Shown one piece after another: positions 35,273-44,234 of a stretch of DNA of 64,000 nucleotides. The DNA comes from JAGNDO01 sp963704975. Its GTDB lineage: Bacteria; Chloroflexota; Anaerolineae; Caldilineales; Caldilineaceae. Position numbers and translations under genes: made by a program. How positions within the stretch are numbered: the first letter of the stretch is position 1; each line of letters begins with the position of its first letter. The notes below the pieces were generated by a model that had not been told where the DNA came from, searched no databases, and was given only the letters and a program-made list of their open reading frames with translations. The DNA lies in the NCBI GenBank assembly GCA_963704975.1, contig CAVPIK010000003.1:186001-250000 (forward strand), in the 5' to 3' direction.

Positions 35273-35530
35273 ATGCGAGATCGAAGAAAAGCGCTGATCG
35301 GCGTGGTCACAAGCAACAAGATGGATAAGACAATTGTGGTGACTGTAGAACGGGTCACCCGTCATCCTCTTTACGGTAAGACCATCCGTAAGCACAAGAA
35401 ATATAAGGCCCACGACGAGAATAATCAGGCCAACCCAGGCGACACCGTGCGAATTCGCGAGTGTCGGCCTATCAGCAAAGATAAATCCTTCTTCATGGAG
35501 GAAATCTTGCAGCGGTCCGATTTGGTCTAG
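35273..35530 (+). CDS. rpsQ: Small ribosomal subunit protein S17
   Basis: S17 is an OB-fold primary 16S rRNA-binding protein. The 85-residue sequence starts MRDRRKALIGVVTSNKMDKT and contains VERVTRHPLYGKTIRKHKKY and DTVRIRECRPISKDK. Length is canonical. Confidence 0.96.
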   Translation: MRDRRKALIGVVTSNKMDKTIVVTVERVTRHPLYGKTIRKHKKYKAHDENNQANPGDTVRIRECRPISKDKSFFMEEILQRSDLV

Positions 35531-35651
35531 TCTGTAGGATGCAGGTTGCCCTTTGGCAGCCGAAGTCAACAGTGGGCTACACCGCTGGGTCCATCAATCG
35601 TTGCGGCACTACCCTCCTTGGGGTGCTGCCCATTCGCGTGAGGGTACGTCA

Positions 35652-36020
35652 ATGATTCAACAGGAAAGCAGACTCAAAATCGCCGACAATACCGGCGCCA
35701 AAGAGATACTTACGATTCGGGTCAAGGGCGGCAGCCATCGACGCTACGGTTCCATCGGTGATGTGATCGTGGCCACGGTCAAATCTGCCTCGCCCACCGG
35801 CAGTGTGAAAAAGGGTGATGTTGTGCGAGCGGTGATCGTGCGCACAAAGCGATCCACCCGTCGGGCCGATGGCAGCTACATTCGTTTCGACGAAAATGCC
35901 GCCGTGATCATCGATGACAACAAGAATCCCAAGGGTACCCGTATCTTTGGGCCGGTGGCTCGGGAACTGCGGGATAGAGGCTACATGAAGATTATCTCTC
36001 TGGCCCCCGAAGTTCTTTAG
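35652..36020 (+). CDS. rplN: Large ribosomal subunit protein L14
   Basis: L14 lies at the subunit interface and forms bridge B8. The ATG at 35652 gives MIQQESRLKIADNTGAKE and the standard 122 residues. Further landmarks are RRYGSIGDVIVATVK, VVRAVIVRTKR and GTRIFGPVARELRD. The 121-nt spacer after rpsQ holds no gene. Confidence 0.97.
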   Translation: MIQQESRLKIADNTGAKEILTIRVKGGSHRRYGSIGDVIVATVKSASPTGSVKKGDVVRAVIVRTKRSTRRADGSYIRFDENAAVIIDDNKNPKGTRIFGPVARELRDRGYMKIISLAPEVL

Positions 36021-36062
36021 ACCAGTGCTGAGCAGTTCAGTACTCTGACAGGAGAGCAGGAC

Positions 36063-36419
36063 ATGAAACTCAAAATCAGCAAAGGCGATACCGTTGAGAT
36101 TATCGCTGGAGAGTACAAAGGCCATCGGGGCCAGGTGCAGCGGATCATCCGCAAGAAGTTCAAAAACGGCACCTATAATCCCAACAACGTCCGTGTCATC
36201 GTGGCGGGTGCAAACTTGGTGATCCGTCACCAGGCTGCAACCGGCGGTGTCCAGACCCAGACGGGCCGTATCGAGAAGGAAGCCCCTCTCCACATCAGCA
36301 ATGTGATGCTGGTGGGGACGGATGGCAAGGCTACCCGCACCGGTTTTGATGGTGCGGGCGAAGACAAAGAACGTATTGACCGCCGTTCCGGCGATCCCCT
36401 GCCCCGACCTCGTCGTTAG
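36063..36419 (+). CDS. rplX: Large ribosomal subunit protein L24
   Basis: L24 is an assembly initiator with a KOW motif. The 118-residue protein starts MKLKISKGDTVEIIAGEYKG, with the KOW turn at GHRGQVQRI, and continues GGVQTQTGRIEKEAPLHISN. The C-terminus is about 10 residues longer than usual (RIDRRSGDPLPRPRR). AGGAGAG precedes the ATG. Confidence 0.95.
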   Translation: MKLKISKGDTVEIIAGEYKGHRGQVQRIIRKKFKNGTYNPNNVRVIVAGANLVIRHQAATGGVQTQTGRIEKEAPLHISNVMLVGTDGKATRTGFDGAGEDKERIDRRSGDPLPRPRR

Positions 36420-36514
36420 GCAGGATTGGCGTCATCGGCGTCGTATAAACCATATTTCACGCCCCCGAACTGGCACCGAACTAGGCCGGTGCTTGCGGGC
36501 AAGGAGCGTACCAA

Positions 36515-37084
36515 ATGAGTGAAAGCAAGACTCCGCGGCCAACCCCCCGGCTGAAAGAACAGCATTTGGCCGAGATTGTACCGGCCATGATGAAAGAGTT
36601 CGGCTATAGCAATGTGATGCAAGTGCCGACCGTCAAGAAGATTTCGGTCAACATTGGCATGGGTGAAGCCCTGCAAAACAGCAAAGCGATCGATGCGGCT
36701 GTGGGTGACATCATGATTATCACCGGCCAAAAGCCCGTGGTGAACAAGGCCCGAAAATCCATTGCCACCTTCAAGCTTCGCGAAGGCATGCCCGTGGGCG
36801 TGTCTGTTACCCTGCGAGGCGCCCGCATGTGGGATTTCCTGGACCGCCTGATCGGCGTGGCCTTGCCCCGCAAGCGGGATTTCCGAGGCATTTCCCCGGA
36901 TTCTTTTGATGGCCGAGGCAACTACAGCCTGGGTCTGCGTGAGCAGTTGGTCTTCCCCGAGATTGACTACGACAAGATCGACAAGGTGCGGGGCATGGAG
37001 ATCACGATTGTGACCTCTGCCAACACCGATGAAGAAGCCCGTCGTATGCTGACCCTGATGAACATGCCCTTTGTGGGCCGCTAA
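36515..37084 (+). CDS. rplE: Large ribosomal subunit protein L5
   Basis: L5 binds 5S rRNA in the central protuberance. The 189-residue protein has VPTVKKISVNIGMGEA, TGQKPVVNKARKSIATFKLR and the LRGARMWDFLDRLIGVALPR segment, then EIDYDKIDKVRGMEITIVT. The frame is intact. Confidence 0.97.
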   Translation: MSESKTPRPTPRLKEQHLAEIVPAMMKEFGYSNVMQVPTVKKISVNIGMGEALQNSKAIDAAVGDIMIITGQKPVVNKARKSIATFKLREGMPVGVSVTLRGARMWDFLDRLIGVALPRKRDFRGISPDSFDGRGNYSLGLREQLVFPEIDYDKIDKVRGMEITIVTSANTDEEARRMLTLMNMPFVGR

Positions 37085-37095
37085 GGAGAAATATC

Positions 37096-37278
37096 GTGGC
37101 TAAGAAGTCCATGATCGCCCGCGAGAAAAATCGCAAATACACGATTCAAGTCCGCAATCGCTGTAGCATGTGTGGCCGTCCCCGGGGCTATATGCGCCGG
37201 TTTGGTCTGTGCCGCATCTGCTTCCGCGAGCAGGCCCTGAAGGGTAATCTGCCCGGCGTTGTTAAATCTAGTTGGTAG
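37096..37278 (+). CDS. rpsZ: Small ribosomal subunit protein S14, zinc-binding type
   Basis: S14 of the short zinc form. It begins at a GTG (37096), 7 nt after AAGGAG, and has 60 residues with CSMCGRPRG and CRIC, the two CxxC pairs that hold zinc. It lies 11 nt after rplE. S4 and L36 in this window are also cysteine-containing forms. Confidence 0.95.
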   Translation: MAKKSMIAREKNRKYTIQVRNRCSMCGRPRGYMRRFGLCRICFREQALKGNLPGVVKSSW

Positions 37279-37457
37279 AGCTTGACCCGGCTTCTCTTCC
37301 CGATTTCTCCTGCTATGGCAGGGGATGGGATCTGCTGAAGTCCGGTATCTAACTACAATTCGGTGTTGTCTGCCCTGGGTGGACAGACACGGCAATCGAC
37401 CAAAACAGAAATTGAAGCGATTTCCAGCCGGGTTGCAAGAGTGTTTTTGGAGATAAA

Positions 37458-37853
37458 ATGTTAACTGATCCAATTTCTGATATGCTGACTCGCATCCGTA
37501 ATGCGAGTCTCAATCGCCAGCGTCATGTGGTCATGCCTAGCTCCACTTTGAAGGTAGAGATTGCCCGCATCCTGGCAGAAGAAGGCTTTATCGGTGAGTA
37601 CGTCGTCACCGATGAGAAACCCCAGCCCAACCTGATCCTGGCCCTGAAGTACACGGGCAAAGGCAACCCTGTTATCACCGGTCTGAAACGGATTAGCAAG
37701 CCTGGTCGTCGGCTCTACTCCGGCTATCGGGATATTCCGTGGGTACGCAGCGGCTTGGGCATCAACATTGTCTCGACCCCCAAAGGGTTGTTGACTGGTC
37801 GCCAGGCCCGCAGGGGCAAGGTTGGCGGCGAGATCATCTGCGAAATCTGGTAG
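37458..37853 (+). CDS. rpsH: Small ribosomal subunit protein S8
   Basis: S8 binds 16S helix 21 and in some bacteria represses the spc operon. The 131-residue protein starts MLTDPISDMLTRIRNASLNR and contains KRISKPGRRLYSGY and GLGINIVSTPKGLLTGRQAR. The 179-nt spacer from rpsZ contains a GTCTG/CAGAC stem (about 37368-37388) but no clear promoter. Confidence 0.97.
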   Translation: MLTDPISDMLTRIRNASLNRQRHVVMPSSTLKVEIARILAEEGFIGEYVVTDEKPQPNLILALKYTGKGNPVITGLKRISKPGRRLYSGYRDIPWVRSGLGINIVSTPKGLLTGRQARRGKVGGEIICEIW

Positions 37854-37868
37854 TTCGGGAGGGATAAC

Positions 37869-38423
37869 ATGTCTCGTATTGGACGCATGCCCGTCATCAT
37901 TCCAGCCAAAGTGACTGTGAATGTGGGCAAAGGCAACCGGGTCACCGTTACCGGCCCGAAGGGCGAGTTGACCGCAAAGGTCAATTCCGACCTGAAAATT
38001 GTACAGGAAAATGGGGAGTTGGTGGTAGAACGCCCCACGGATCTGCGCCATCATCGGGCTGAGCACGGTTTGGCCCGAGCGTTGATCAACAACATGGTGG
38101 TCGGTGTGACCGATGGATTCAAGAAGGTCATGGAGATTCGGGGTGTGGGCTATCGTGCCGAGTTGCAGGGGCAGAATCTTTCCCTGCAGGTTGGCAAGAG
38201 CCACCCGGTGATCTACCAACCGCCCGCAGACACCAGCTTCGAGGTTTCCAAGGATGGGCGTACGTTGACCATCCACGGCATCGACAAGTGCGATGTGGGC
38301 CAGTTGGCCGCCGTCATTCGCAAGGAGCGACCGCCGGAGCCCTACAAGGGCAAGGGTATTCGTTATCAGGGCGAATATGTGCGAGCCAAGGCTGGCAAGG
38401 CTGGCAAGGTCGGCAAGAAGTAG
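37869..38423 (+). CDS. rplF: Large ribosomal subunit protein L6
   Basis: L6 supports the factor-binding base of the 50S subunit. The 184-residue protein starts MSRIGRMPVIIPAKVTVNVG, has VTVTGPKGEL and the signature PEPYKGKGIRYQGE near the end, then a KAGKAGKVGKK tail. GGGAGGG lies 5-6 nt before the ATG. Confidence 0.97.
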   Translation: MSRIGRMPVIIPAKVTVNVGKGNRVTVTGPKGELTAKVNSDLKIVQENGELVVERPTDLRHHRAEHGLARALINNMVVGVTDGFKKVMEIRGVGYRAELQGQNLSLQVGKSHPVIYQPPADTSFEVSKDGRTLTIHGIDKCDVGQLAAVIRKERPPEPYKGKGIRYQGEYVRAKAGKAGKVGKK

Positions 38424-38523
38424 CAACGACTCTGCCTGGGCATTGGATTTCGCTCGTTGCCTTTGGCATAGAGCGAATGCAACATTCAGGTTGAAATAGG
38501 ATTGAACGACGAGGGATATAAAC

Positions 38524-38889
38524 ATGGCAAAGGTCAATCGGTCACAGGCCCGGCTTCGGCGCCATACGCGAGTTCGCCGCAAAATCAGCGGTACGGCTAG
38601 CCGGCCCCGACTCAACGTTTTTCGCAGTTTGCACCACATCTATGCACAGGTCATCGACGACGAGCAGGGTCATACCCTGGCTTCCGCTTCGACCCTGGAT
38701 CGTGGTATCCGGGAAGAAGTGGTAGAGCTGGATCCCCAAGCCCAGGCTAAACACGTGGGCAAGGTTTTGGCTGAACGAGCCAAGGCCGCGGGCATCGAGC
38801 AGGTTGTCTTTGATCGGGGCGGTTATCCCTATCACGGTCGGGTCAAAGCCCTGGCCGATGGGAGCCGTGAAGGCGGACTGGTGTTCTAG
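38524..38889 (+). CDS. rplR: Large ribosomal subunit protein L18
   Basis: L18 binds 5S rRNA with L5. The 121-residue protein shows ARLRRHTRVRRKISGTASRP, RLNVFRSLHHIYAQVIDD and FDRGGYPYHGRVKALADGSR. Length is canonical. Confidence 0.96.
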   Translation: MAKVNRSQARLRRHTRVRRKISGTASRPRLNVFRSLHHIYAQVIDDEQGHTLASASTLDRGIREEVVELDPQAQAKHVGKVLAERAKAAGIEQVVFDRGGYPYHGRVKALADGSREGGLVF

Positions 38890-38912
38890 AGGCAGGCGAT
38901 AGGAGCTGAACA

Positions 38913-39476
38913 ATGGCACGCAAAGAAAATGATCGTAAAGATAGACGCAAGGGTAAGGAAAAAGAGGAGCGCGACTCTCTAGACGAGCGCGTCGTCCATA
39001 TTGCCCGCACCTCCAAGGTGGTGAAGGGTGGTCGTCGCTTCGCCTTCCGAGCCGTGGTCGTGGTTGGTGACAACAACGGCAAGGTCGGCGTGGGTGTGGG
39101 TAAGGCCCGCGAGGTGCCGGACGCCATCCGCAAGGCCGGTGAGCGAGCTCGCAAGGAGATGGTGGATGTGCCTTTGCTGGGTACCACCATTCCCCACATG
39201 GTCCAGACTCGGTTTGGGGCAGGGGAAGTGTTGCTCAAGCCCGCCAGCCCCGGTACCGGCGTTATCGCCGGTGGTGGTGTGCGCGCCGTGGTGGAAGCCG
39301 CAGGGGTCAAGGATATTTTGAGCAAGTCCTTGGGCAGCGACAACATCTTGAATGTGGCTCAGGCCACCTTTGCCGCCCTGAAAGATCTACAGGACTATCA
39401 TGTCGAGGCCGAGCGCCGTGGTGTCTCCGCTTCTCATCTGGCACCTTTCTGGGTCAAGGAGAAGCGAAATGACTAA
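38913..39476 (+). CDS. rpsE: Small ribosomal subunit protein S5
   Basis: S5 acts in mRNA entry and decoding fidelity. The 187-residue protein has RVVHIARTSKVVKGGRRFAF, GDNNGKVGVGVGKAREVPDA and LLKPASPGTGVIAGGGVRAV. Its last codons overlap the rpmD start by 8 nt, a sign of coupled translation. Confidence 0.97.
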   Translation: MARKENDRKDRRKGKEKEERDSLDERVVHIARTSKVVKGGRRFAFRAVVVVGDNNGKVGVGVGKAREVPDAIRKAGERARKEMVDVPLLGTTIPHMVQTRFGAGEVLLKPASPGTGVIAGGGVRAVVEAAGVKDILSKSLGSDNILNVAQATFAALKDLQDYHVEAERRGVSASHLAPFWVKEKRND

Positions 39477-39652
39477 GACACTTTCTGTAAAACTGGTACG
39501 CAGCCCGATTGGCTATGAAAAGAGCCAGAAGGCGACGGTTCGGGCCTTGGGCCTGACCAAGATGCACCAGGTGGTGGAGCAGGCAGGATACGCCCGTCAT
39601 CCGGGGCATGATCAACAAAGTCACCCATTTGGTCGAAGTGACCGAGGCGTAA
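39469..39652 (+). CDS. rpmD: Large ribosomal subunit protein L30, one indel in the reading
   Basis: L30 is a small 50S protein. From the ATG at 39469 the reading gives MTKTLSVKLVRSPIGYEKSQ and LGLTKMHQVVEQ, then loses the family pattern. Dropping one G at 39586-39587 restores ADTPVIRGMINKVTHLVEV and a TAA at 39650-39652, for exactly 60 residues, the normal length. The end given here assumes that correction. Confidence 0.93.
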
Positions 39653-39729
39653 TTAACGCCCAGTCCTTTGTACGGAGAGTTCTCCGTCCCAAAGGGTACA
39701 GACACAGAACGAATTAGCAGGAGCAAGCA

Positions 39730-40212
39730 ATGAAACTTCATGACCTGCGCCCCGCAGAGGGTGCAACACAAAAGCGCAAGCGAGTAGGTCGTGGCACGGG
39801 GTCCGGTAAGGGTAAAACCGCCGGCCGTGGAACCAAGGGCCAGAACAGCCGCACAGGTGGTGGCGTTCGCCCCACCTTTGAGGGTGGTCAACTGCCCCTG
39901 GTCAAGCGTCTCCCCAAGCTGCGTGGATTCAACAACCGCTTCAAGGTGTCCTATAACCCGGTCAACCTGGACAGCATCGATCGTCTGTTTGAGGCAGGTG
40001 CCGAGGTGAACCCGGAAACCCTGACTCTGGCCGGTCTGTTGCGAGGTGTTAATGAGCCGGTGGTGATCTTGGGCCGTGGTGATGAATTTGCCAAGGCGGT
40101 GACGGTGAAGGCCCATCGGGTCAGCGCCGGTGCCAAGGCCAAAATCGAAGCGGCCGGTGGCTCCGTCGAGCTGCTGCCCCTGGAAATCAACAAAAACCTT
40201 CCTCGATCTTAG
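39730..40212 (+). CDS. rplO: Large ribosomal subunit protein L15
   Basis: L15 is a late assembly protein. The 160-residue sequence starts MKLHDLRPAEGATQKRKRVG and carries the Gly-rich arm GRGTGSGKGKTAGRGTKGQN and RPTFEGGQLPLVKRLPK. The frame is intact. A CCGGCC/GGCCGG stem (40251-40274) lies in the spacer before secY. Confidence 0.97.
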   Translation: MKLHDLRPAEGATQKRKRVGRGTGSGKGKTAGRGTKGQNSRTGGGVRPTFEGGQLPLVKRLPKLRGFNNRFKVSYNPVNLDSIDRLFEAGAEVNPETLTLAGLLRGVNEPVVILGRGDEFAKAVTVKAHRVSAGAKAKIEAAGGSVELLPLEINKNLPRS

Positions 40213-40301
40213 GACGGATTATTCCTGCCCACTCTGATCGTGGATTCTCGCCGGCCTAGGATTTTCTGGGCCGGTCCTGGTTTAATCTTCGGAGAGAGAC
40301 C

Positions 40302-41636
40302 ATGATAGACGCTGTTCGAAATGCCTTCCGCTTGCCGGACCTGCGGCGCAAGCTGTTGATCACTATCGGTATTCTAGTGCTCTACCGTTTTGCCGCTCAT
40401 ATTCCCGTGCCGGGCGTGGATCGAGAAGCCCTGGCTTCCCTGTTTGGTGGGGAAGATGCCAACATCCTGCTAAATCTGCTGAACTTCTTCAGCGGTGGCG
40501 CTTTGGCGCAGATGGGGATTGTGGCCCTGGGTGTCTATCCTTATATCACCTCTTCCATTATCATGCAGTTGTTGACCCCCATCGTCCCCCAGCTTGAGGA
40601 ATTGAGCCGGGAAGGTGAGTCGGGCCGCAACCAGATCAACAAGTATACCTATTGGCTCTCCTTGCCCTTGGCTGTTTTGCAGGGTATCGGCCAGGCGTCG
40701 ATTCTGAGCCAATCTTTGAGCACCAGCGTCGGCCCGGTTCTCCCCAATTGGGGCTTTACCGGACCCAACTTGTTGCCCACGCTGACCATCATCATCAGCC
40801 TGACCGCCGGCACCATGTTTGCGGTTTGGCTGGGCCAGATGTTGACCGAGCAGGGCATTGGTAACGGTGTTTCGCTGATCATCTTTGCCGGTATCGTGGC
40901 GTCTGTGCCTTCGCACATTGCCACCTTGGCCAGCCGTTGGCAGCTTCTGGTGGTCTTCACCATCATCACCATCCTGACTGTGGCCCTGATCGTGTGGGTC
41001 CAGGAGGGTCAGCGCCGCATCCCGGTGCAGTATGGCAAGCGCGTTCGCACCATGCGGGGCAATCGGCTGATGATGGTTGGGGGTCGCAGCACCTATGTGC
41101 CCCTGCGGGTCAACACGGCTGGTATGATTCCCCTGATCTTCGCCCAGAGTCTGTTGCTCTTCCCCAGCACGATCGCCAGCTATTTGGTCAATCGCACTGG
41201 CTGGGTCGGCACGGTCGCCAACGGCATCTACACGGTCATGCGGCCTGAGAACTGGTTCTACTGGTTCATGTACTTTGTGCTGACCGTGGCGTTTACCTAC
41301 TTCTACACAGATGTGATGTTCAAGCAGCAGAATCTGCCCGAAACGTTGCAAAAGCAGGGTGGTTTCATCCCTGGTATCCGACCCGGCCCGCGCACGGAGC
41401 AGTATCTGAACGGCGTGCTTGGGCGCATCACGATGGTTGGGGCGCTCTTCCTGGGTTTGGTGGCTGTGTTGCCTTACCTGGCCGGTGTGCTCTTTGGCGG
41501 CGGTGTGGTGAGCGGGTACAACACCCTGATCATCAGCAGCGCTGGCTTGCTCATCGTGGTGGGTGTGGTGCTGGACACCATGAAGCAGATTGAAGCCCAA
41601 CTCATGATGCGTAACTATGAGGGCTTCATCCGCTAG
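40302..41636 (+). CDS. secY: Preprotein translocase subunit SecY
   Basis: SecY is the channel of the Sec translocon in the plasma membrane. The 444-residue protein has ten membrane segments and the family motifs RFAAHIPVPGVD, LGVYPYITSSIIMQLL near helix 2, TEQGIGNGVSLIIFAGIV, and the cytoplasmic loop GFIPGIRPGPRTEQYL. Its place between rplO and adk is the classic spc order. Confidence 0.97.
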   Translation: MIDAVRNAFRLPDLRRKLLITIGILVLYRFAAHIPVPGVDREALASLFGGEDANILLNLLNFFSGGALAQMGIVALGVYPYITSSIIMQLLTPIVPQLEELSREGESGRNQINKYTYWLSLPLAVLQGIGQASILSQSLSTSVGPVLPNWGFTGPNLLPTLTIIISLTAGTMFAVWLGQMLTEQGIGNGVSLIIFAGIVASVPSHIATLASRWQLLVVFTIITILTVALIVWVQEGQRRIPVQYGKRVRTMRGNRLMMVGGRSTYVPLRVNTAGMIPLIFAQSLLLFPSTIASYLVNRTGWVGTVANGIYTVMRPENWFYWFMYFVLTVAFTYFYTDVMFKQQNLPETLQKQGGFIPGIRPGPRTEQYLNGVLGRITMVGALFLGLVAVLPYLAGVLFGGGVVSGYNTLIISSAGLLIVVGVVLDTMKQIEAQLMMRNYEGFIR

Positions 41637-41684
41637 TCTGCTCCAGCGGGATTTGCTTGCTTTATAGAGTTGAACCTGTGAGCA

Positions 41685-41717
41685 CGGCGTCGATCTGGCT
41701 GGTCCTGGTCGACGCCG
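41685..41717 (+). promoter_or_regulatory. Hairpin between secY and adk
   Basis: CGGCGTCGA (41685-41693) pairs with TCGACGCCG (41709-41717) over 9 bp with a 15-nt loop, then GGTTCTTTTC. The following U-rich tract makes this a possible partial terminator or attenuator that lowers expression of adk and later genes relative to secY. Confidence 0.6.
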
Positions 41718-41757
41718 GGTTCTTTTCAACCAAACTAAATCGAGAGCGAGAAATCAC

Positions 41758-42420
41758 ATGAGCCAAGGCAAACGCACCTACTTGGTATTGTTGGGTGTGC
41801 CGGGTGCCGGCAAAGGTACTCAGGCGCGATTGTTGGAAATAGATTTGGGCTTGCCCCAGATCTCAACCGGTGACATTTTTCGGTATAATCTGAAAAATAA
41901 CACCGAGCTGGGTCTATTGGCCAAAGGCTTTATGGACCGGGGGGATCTGGTGCCCGACGATGTCACCATTCGGATGGTGGCGGATCGGTTGCAGCGGGAA
42001 GATTGCGCGAACGGGGCCATCATGGATGGCTTCCCCCGCAATCTCTTCCAGGCCCGAGCCTTTGATGCCATGACGGCCGAGACCGGGGGTGTCGGCTTGG
42101 TCCCGTTGATCACCATCAGCGACGACGAGGCCATGCGCCGCATCACGGGCCGCCGGGTCTGCCGTTCCTGTGGCGAGGTCTACCATATGGACTTCAACCC
42201 GCCCCAGCAGGAAGGGATCTGTGACAAGGACGGCGGAGAGCTCTACCAGCGCAACGACGACACGCCGGATACCGTGCGCAATCGTCTTTACGTCTATTAC
42301 AAACAGACCTCTCCCTTGGTGGGCTACTATTTTGCCCACAATCTGCTGGCGGAAATCGACGGAAACCGCCCGATTGATCAGGTGCAGGTTGAGTTAAAAA
42401 CCCTGGTGGGCGAGATCTAA
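41758..42420 (+). CDS. adk: Adenylate kinase, zinc-lid type
   Basis: Adk interconverts ATP, ADP and AMP. The 220-residue protein has the P-loop GVPGAGKGT (13-21), STGDIFR, DGFPRN and a long lid with CRSCGEVYH...GICDKDGG, that is C-x2-C with a later C-x2-D, the usual zinc lid. ITGRRVCRSC precedes the lid. Length is typical. Confidence 0.96.
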   Translation: MSQGKRTYLVLLGVPGAGKGTQARLLEIDLGLPQISTGDIFRYNLKNNTELGLLAKGFMDRGDLVPDDVTIRMVADRLQREDCANGAIMDGFPRNLFQARAFDAMTAETGGVGLVPLITISDDEAMRRITGRRVCRSCGEVYHMDFNPPQQEGICDKDGGELYQRNDDTPDTVRNRLYVYYKQTSPLVGYYFAHNLLAEIDGNRPIDQVQVELKTLVGEI

Positions 42421-42473
42421 GCAGTTGTGTAGTTGGATGAAACGGCTGATAAAGCCAAGTTTAAGGGTGTAGG

Positions 42474-43316
42474 ATGAATCAGCAGCAGAGAACCATGCTC
42501 AAACAGGGCCGGAGTCGCTTTCTTAGGCGACCCCAGCGCCAAACAGCGCAGCGCCCAGAGGCTCCTACCCTGAAGACGCCCCAGGAAATTCGCATTATGC
42601 GGGAGTCTGGCCGAGTGGTAGCCCGGGTACATCAGGCTCTGCGTGAGGCTATCCACCCTGGGGTCAGCACATGGGATCTGGATCAGCTGGCCGCCGGGAC
42701 GATGCAAAAGCTTGGTGCCCGGTCCTGCTTCCTGGGCTATCGGGGCTTTCCGGCCCACACCTGTACCAGCATCAACGAAGAATTGGTCCACGGCATCCCC
42801 AGCAAGCGGCGAGTGTTGCAGACTGGCGATATCATCAGCATTGATGTCGGCGTCTTCTATCGTGGCTTTGTGGGAGATAGTGCCTGGACCTATACGGTGG
42901 GGGACATTGCCCCGGAAACCCAACGTCTGATGGATGTGACCGAGCAATCCCTCTATCGAGGCATTGAACAGGCCATGGCAGGCAACCAGGTCAAGGATGT
43001 AAGCCGGGCCGTCCAGCAGTTTGTGGAAGCCAATGGCATGCATATTGTACGGGAGTATACGGGCCACGGTGTGGGACGATCCATGCACGAGGCCCCCCAA
43101 GTGCTCAACTATGTGGCGGGGGATGCTGACGGCAACATGGTCATGCAGCCAGGGCTGGTCTTTGCCCTGGAGCCTATGGTGCAACTGGGGACTCCCCTCA
43201 CCCGAACCCTGAAGGACGATTGGACGGTCATCAGCAAGGATTACAGCATGACCGCCCACTTCGAGCACACCATTGCAATAACGAATAATGGGCCAGAAAT
43301 TTTGACTCTGCCCTGA
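42474..43316 (+). CDS. map: Methionine aminopeptidase type I
   Basis: Removes the N-terminal Met from nascent proteins. The 280-residue protein has the type I fold with TSINEELVHGIPS (active-site His) and metal ligands in SIDVGVFYRGFVGDSA, TGHGVGRSMHEAP, FALEPM and FEHTIAI. An Arg/Gln-rich N-terminal extension of about 35 residues precedes the core LKTPQEIRIMRESGRV; a later start is possible, but none is better supported. It lies 53 nt after adk. Confidence 0.95.
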   Translation: MNQQQRTMLKQGRSRFLRRPQRQTAQRPEAPTLKTPQEIRIMRESGRVVARVHQALREAIHPGVSTWDLDQLAAGTMQKLGARSCFLGYRGFPAHTCTSINEELVHGIPSKRRVLQTGDIISIDVGVFYRGFVGDSAWTYTVGDIAPETQRLMDVTEQSLYRGIEQAMAGNQVKDVSRAVQQFVEANGMHIVREYTGHGVGRSMHEAPQVLNYVAGDADGNMVMQPGLVFALEPMVQLGTPLTRTLKDDWTVISKDYSMTAHFEHTIAITNNGPEILTLP

Positions 43317-43330
43317 GGGTGTGATAAACT
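43302..43330 (+). promoter_or_regulatory. Promoter at the end of map, for rpmJ and the alpha operon
   Basis: TTGACT (43302-43307) and TAAACT (43325-43330) are 17 nt apart, overlapping the map stop. The leader that follows has a two-part stem (GCTCTC/GAGAGC outside CGGCTGG/CCAGCCG, about 43380-43424). Confidence 0.55.
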
Positions 43331-43518
43331 AGCAAAGTTGCGCTAACAAGACTTATTGGGCCTCAGATGCCCTATTGTCGCTCTCGGACGGCTGGTTTCG
43401 TGGAAAATCGTCCAGCCGGAGAGCGTGTTGGTCAGCATAGCCTGTCTTATCGGCCCAATCTTGATCAGCATGTTCCAATTAGCACATTGAACCAAGCGCA
43501 GTGAAGGAGTCAGTCACC

Positions 43519-43632
43519 ATGAAGGTCCGACCATCTGTTAAGCGGATGTGCGAAAAGTGCAAGATTGTGCGACGACGTGGCATTGTGTACGTCATTTGCA
43601 CAAACCCCAAGCACAAGCAACGCCAGGGCTAA
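43519..43632 (+). CDS. rpmJ: Large ribosomal subunit protein L36, zinc-binding form
   Basis: A 37-residue gene reading MKVRPSVKRMCEKCKIVRRR, then GIVYVICTNPKHKQRQG. CEKC plus the later Cys and His form the zinc ribbon of C+ type L36. The ATG at 43519 follows AAGGAG by about 10 nt. The gene normally found just before it, infA, is absent here. Confidence 0.96.
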   Translation: MKVRPSVKRMCEKCKIVRRRGIVYVICTNPKHKQRQG

Positions 43633-43740
43633 GGCCCCAGCGAGGCAGTGGCCCCTGCGGGGGCAACATTTAGAACAAAGCAGAAGATAAAACAATAGGT
43701 ACTCAAAGTAAACAGGTTTGGGCAGTAAGGAGAAGAGAGT

Positions 43741-44118
43741 ATGGCGCGTATCGCCGGCGTTGACATTCCTAGAGACAAGCGGGTTGTAATTTCTCTGACC
43801 TATATCTATGGGATTGGCAACAGCACTAGTGAAAAGATTCTGGAAGCTACCCAGATTGATCCCAACATTCGTGTCAAGGATCTGGATGAAGCCCAGGTGA
43901 CCCGTTTGCGCGAGTACATCGACCGCAATTTCCAAGTGGAAGGTGACCTGCGCCGCGAAGTCAACATGAACATCAAGCGCCTGATCGAGATTGGCTCGTA
44001 TCGGGGGCTACGTCATCGACGCAATCTGCCAAGCCGAGGCCAGCGCACTCGCACCAATGCCCGTACGCGGCGTGGTGTGCGACGCACGGTCGCCGGCAAG
44101 AAGCGGCTGCGCAAGTAG
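43741..44118 (+). CDS. rpsM: Small ribosomal subunit protein S13
   Basis: S13 contacts P-site tRNA and the 50S head bridges. The 125-residue protein starts MARIAGVDIPRDKRVVISLT and carries YIYGIGNSTSEKILEAT, GSYRGLRHRRNLPSRGQRT and NARTRRGVRRTVAGKK. AAGGAGAAGAG precedes the ATG. Confidence 0.97.
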   Translation: MARIAGVDIPRDKRVVISLTYIYGIGNSTSEKILEATQIDPNIRVKDLDEAQVTRLREYIDRNFQVEGDLRREVNMNIKRLIEIGSYRGLRHRRNLPSRGQRTRTNARTRRGVRRTVAGKKRLRK

Positions 44119-44234
44119 GTTGAAGACGTGATGTCTGGGGGGAGTTGTGCCCGCCGGACCACGGCATCAAGTCAAGTCGTCCGCATGGCACTCTGCCAGA
44201 GCGGACTGGCCAGCAGAACGAGCAAGGAGAGATC

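Noticed and set aside
37461..38639. Antisense frame across rpsH and rplF
   Set aside because: Spans two intact ribosomal genes on the other strand; no conserved motif.
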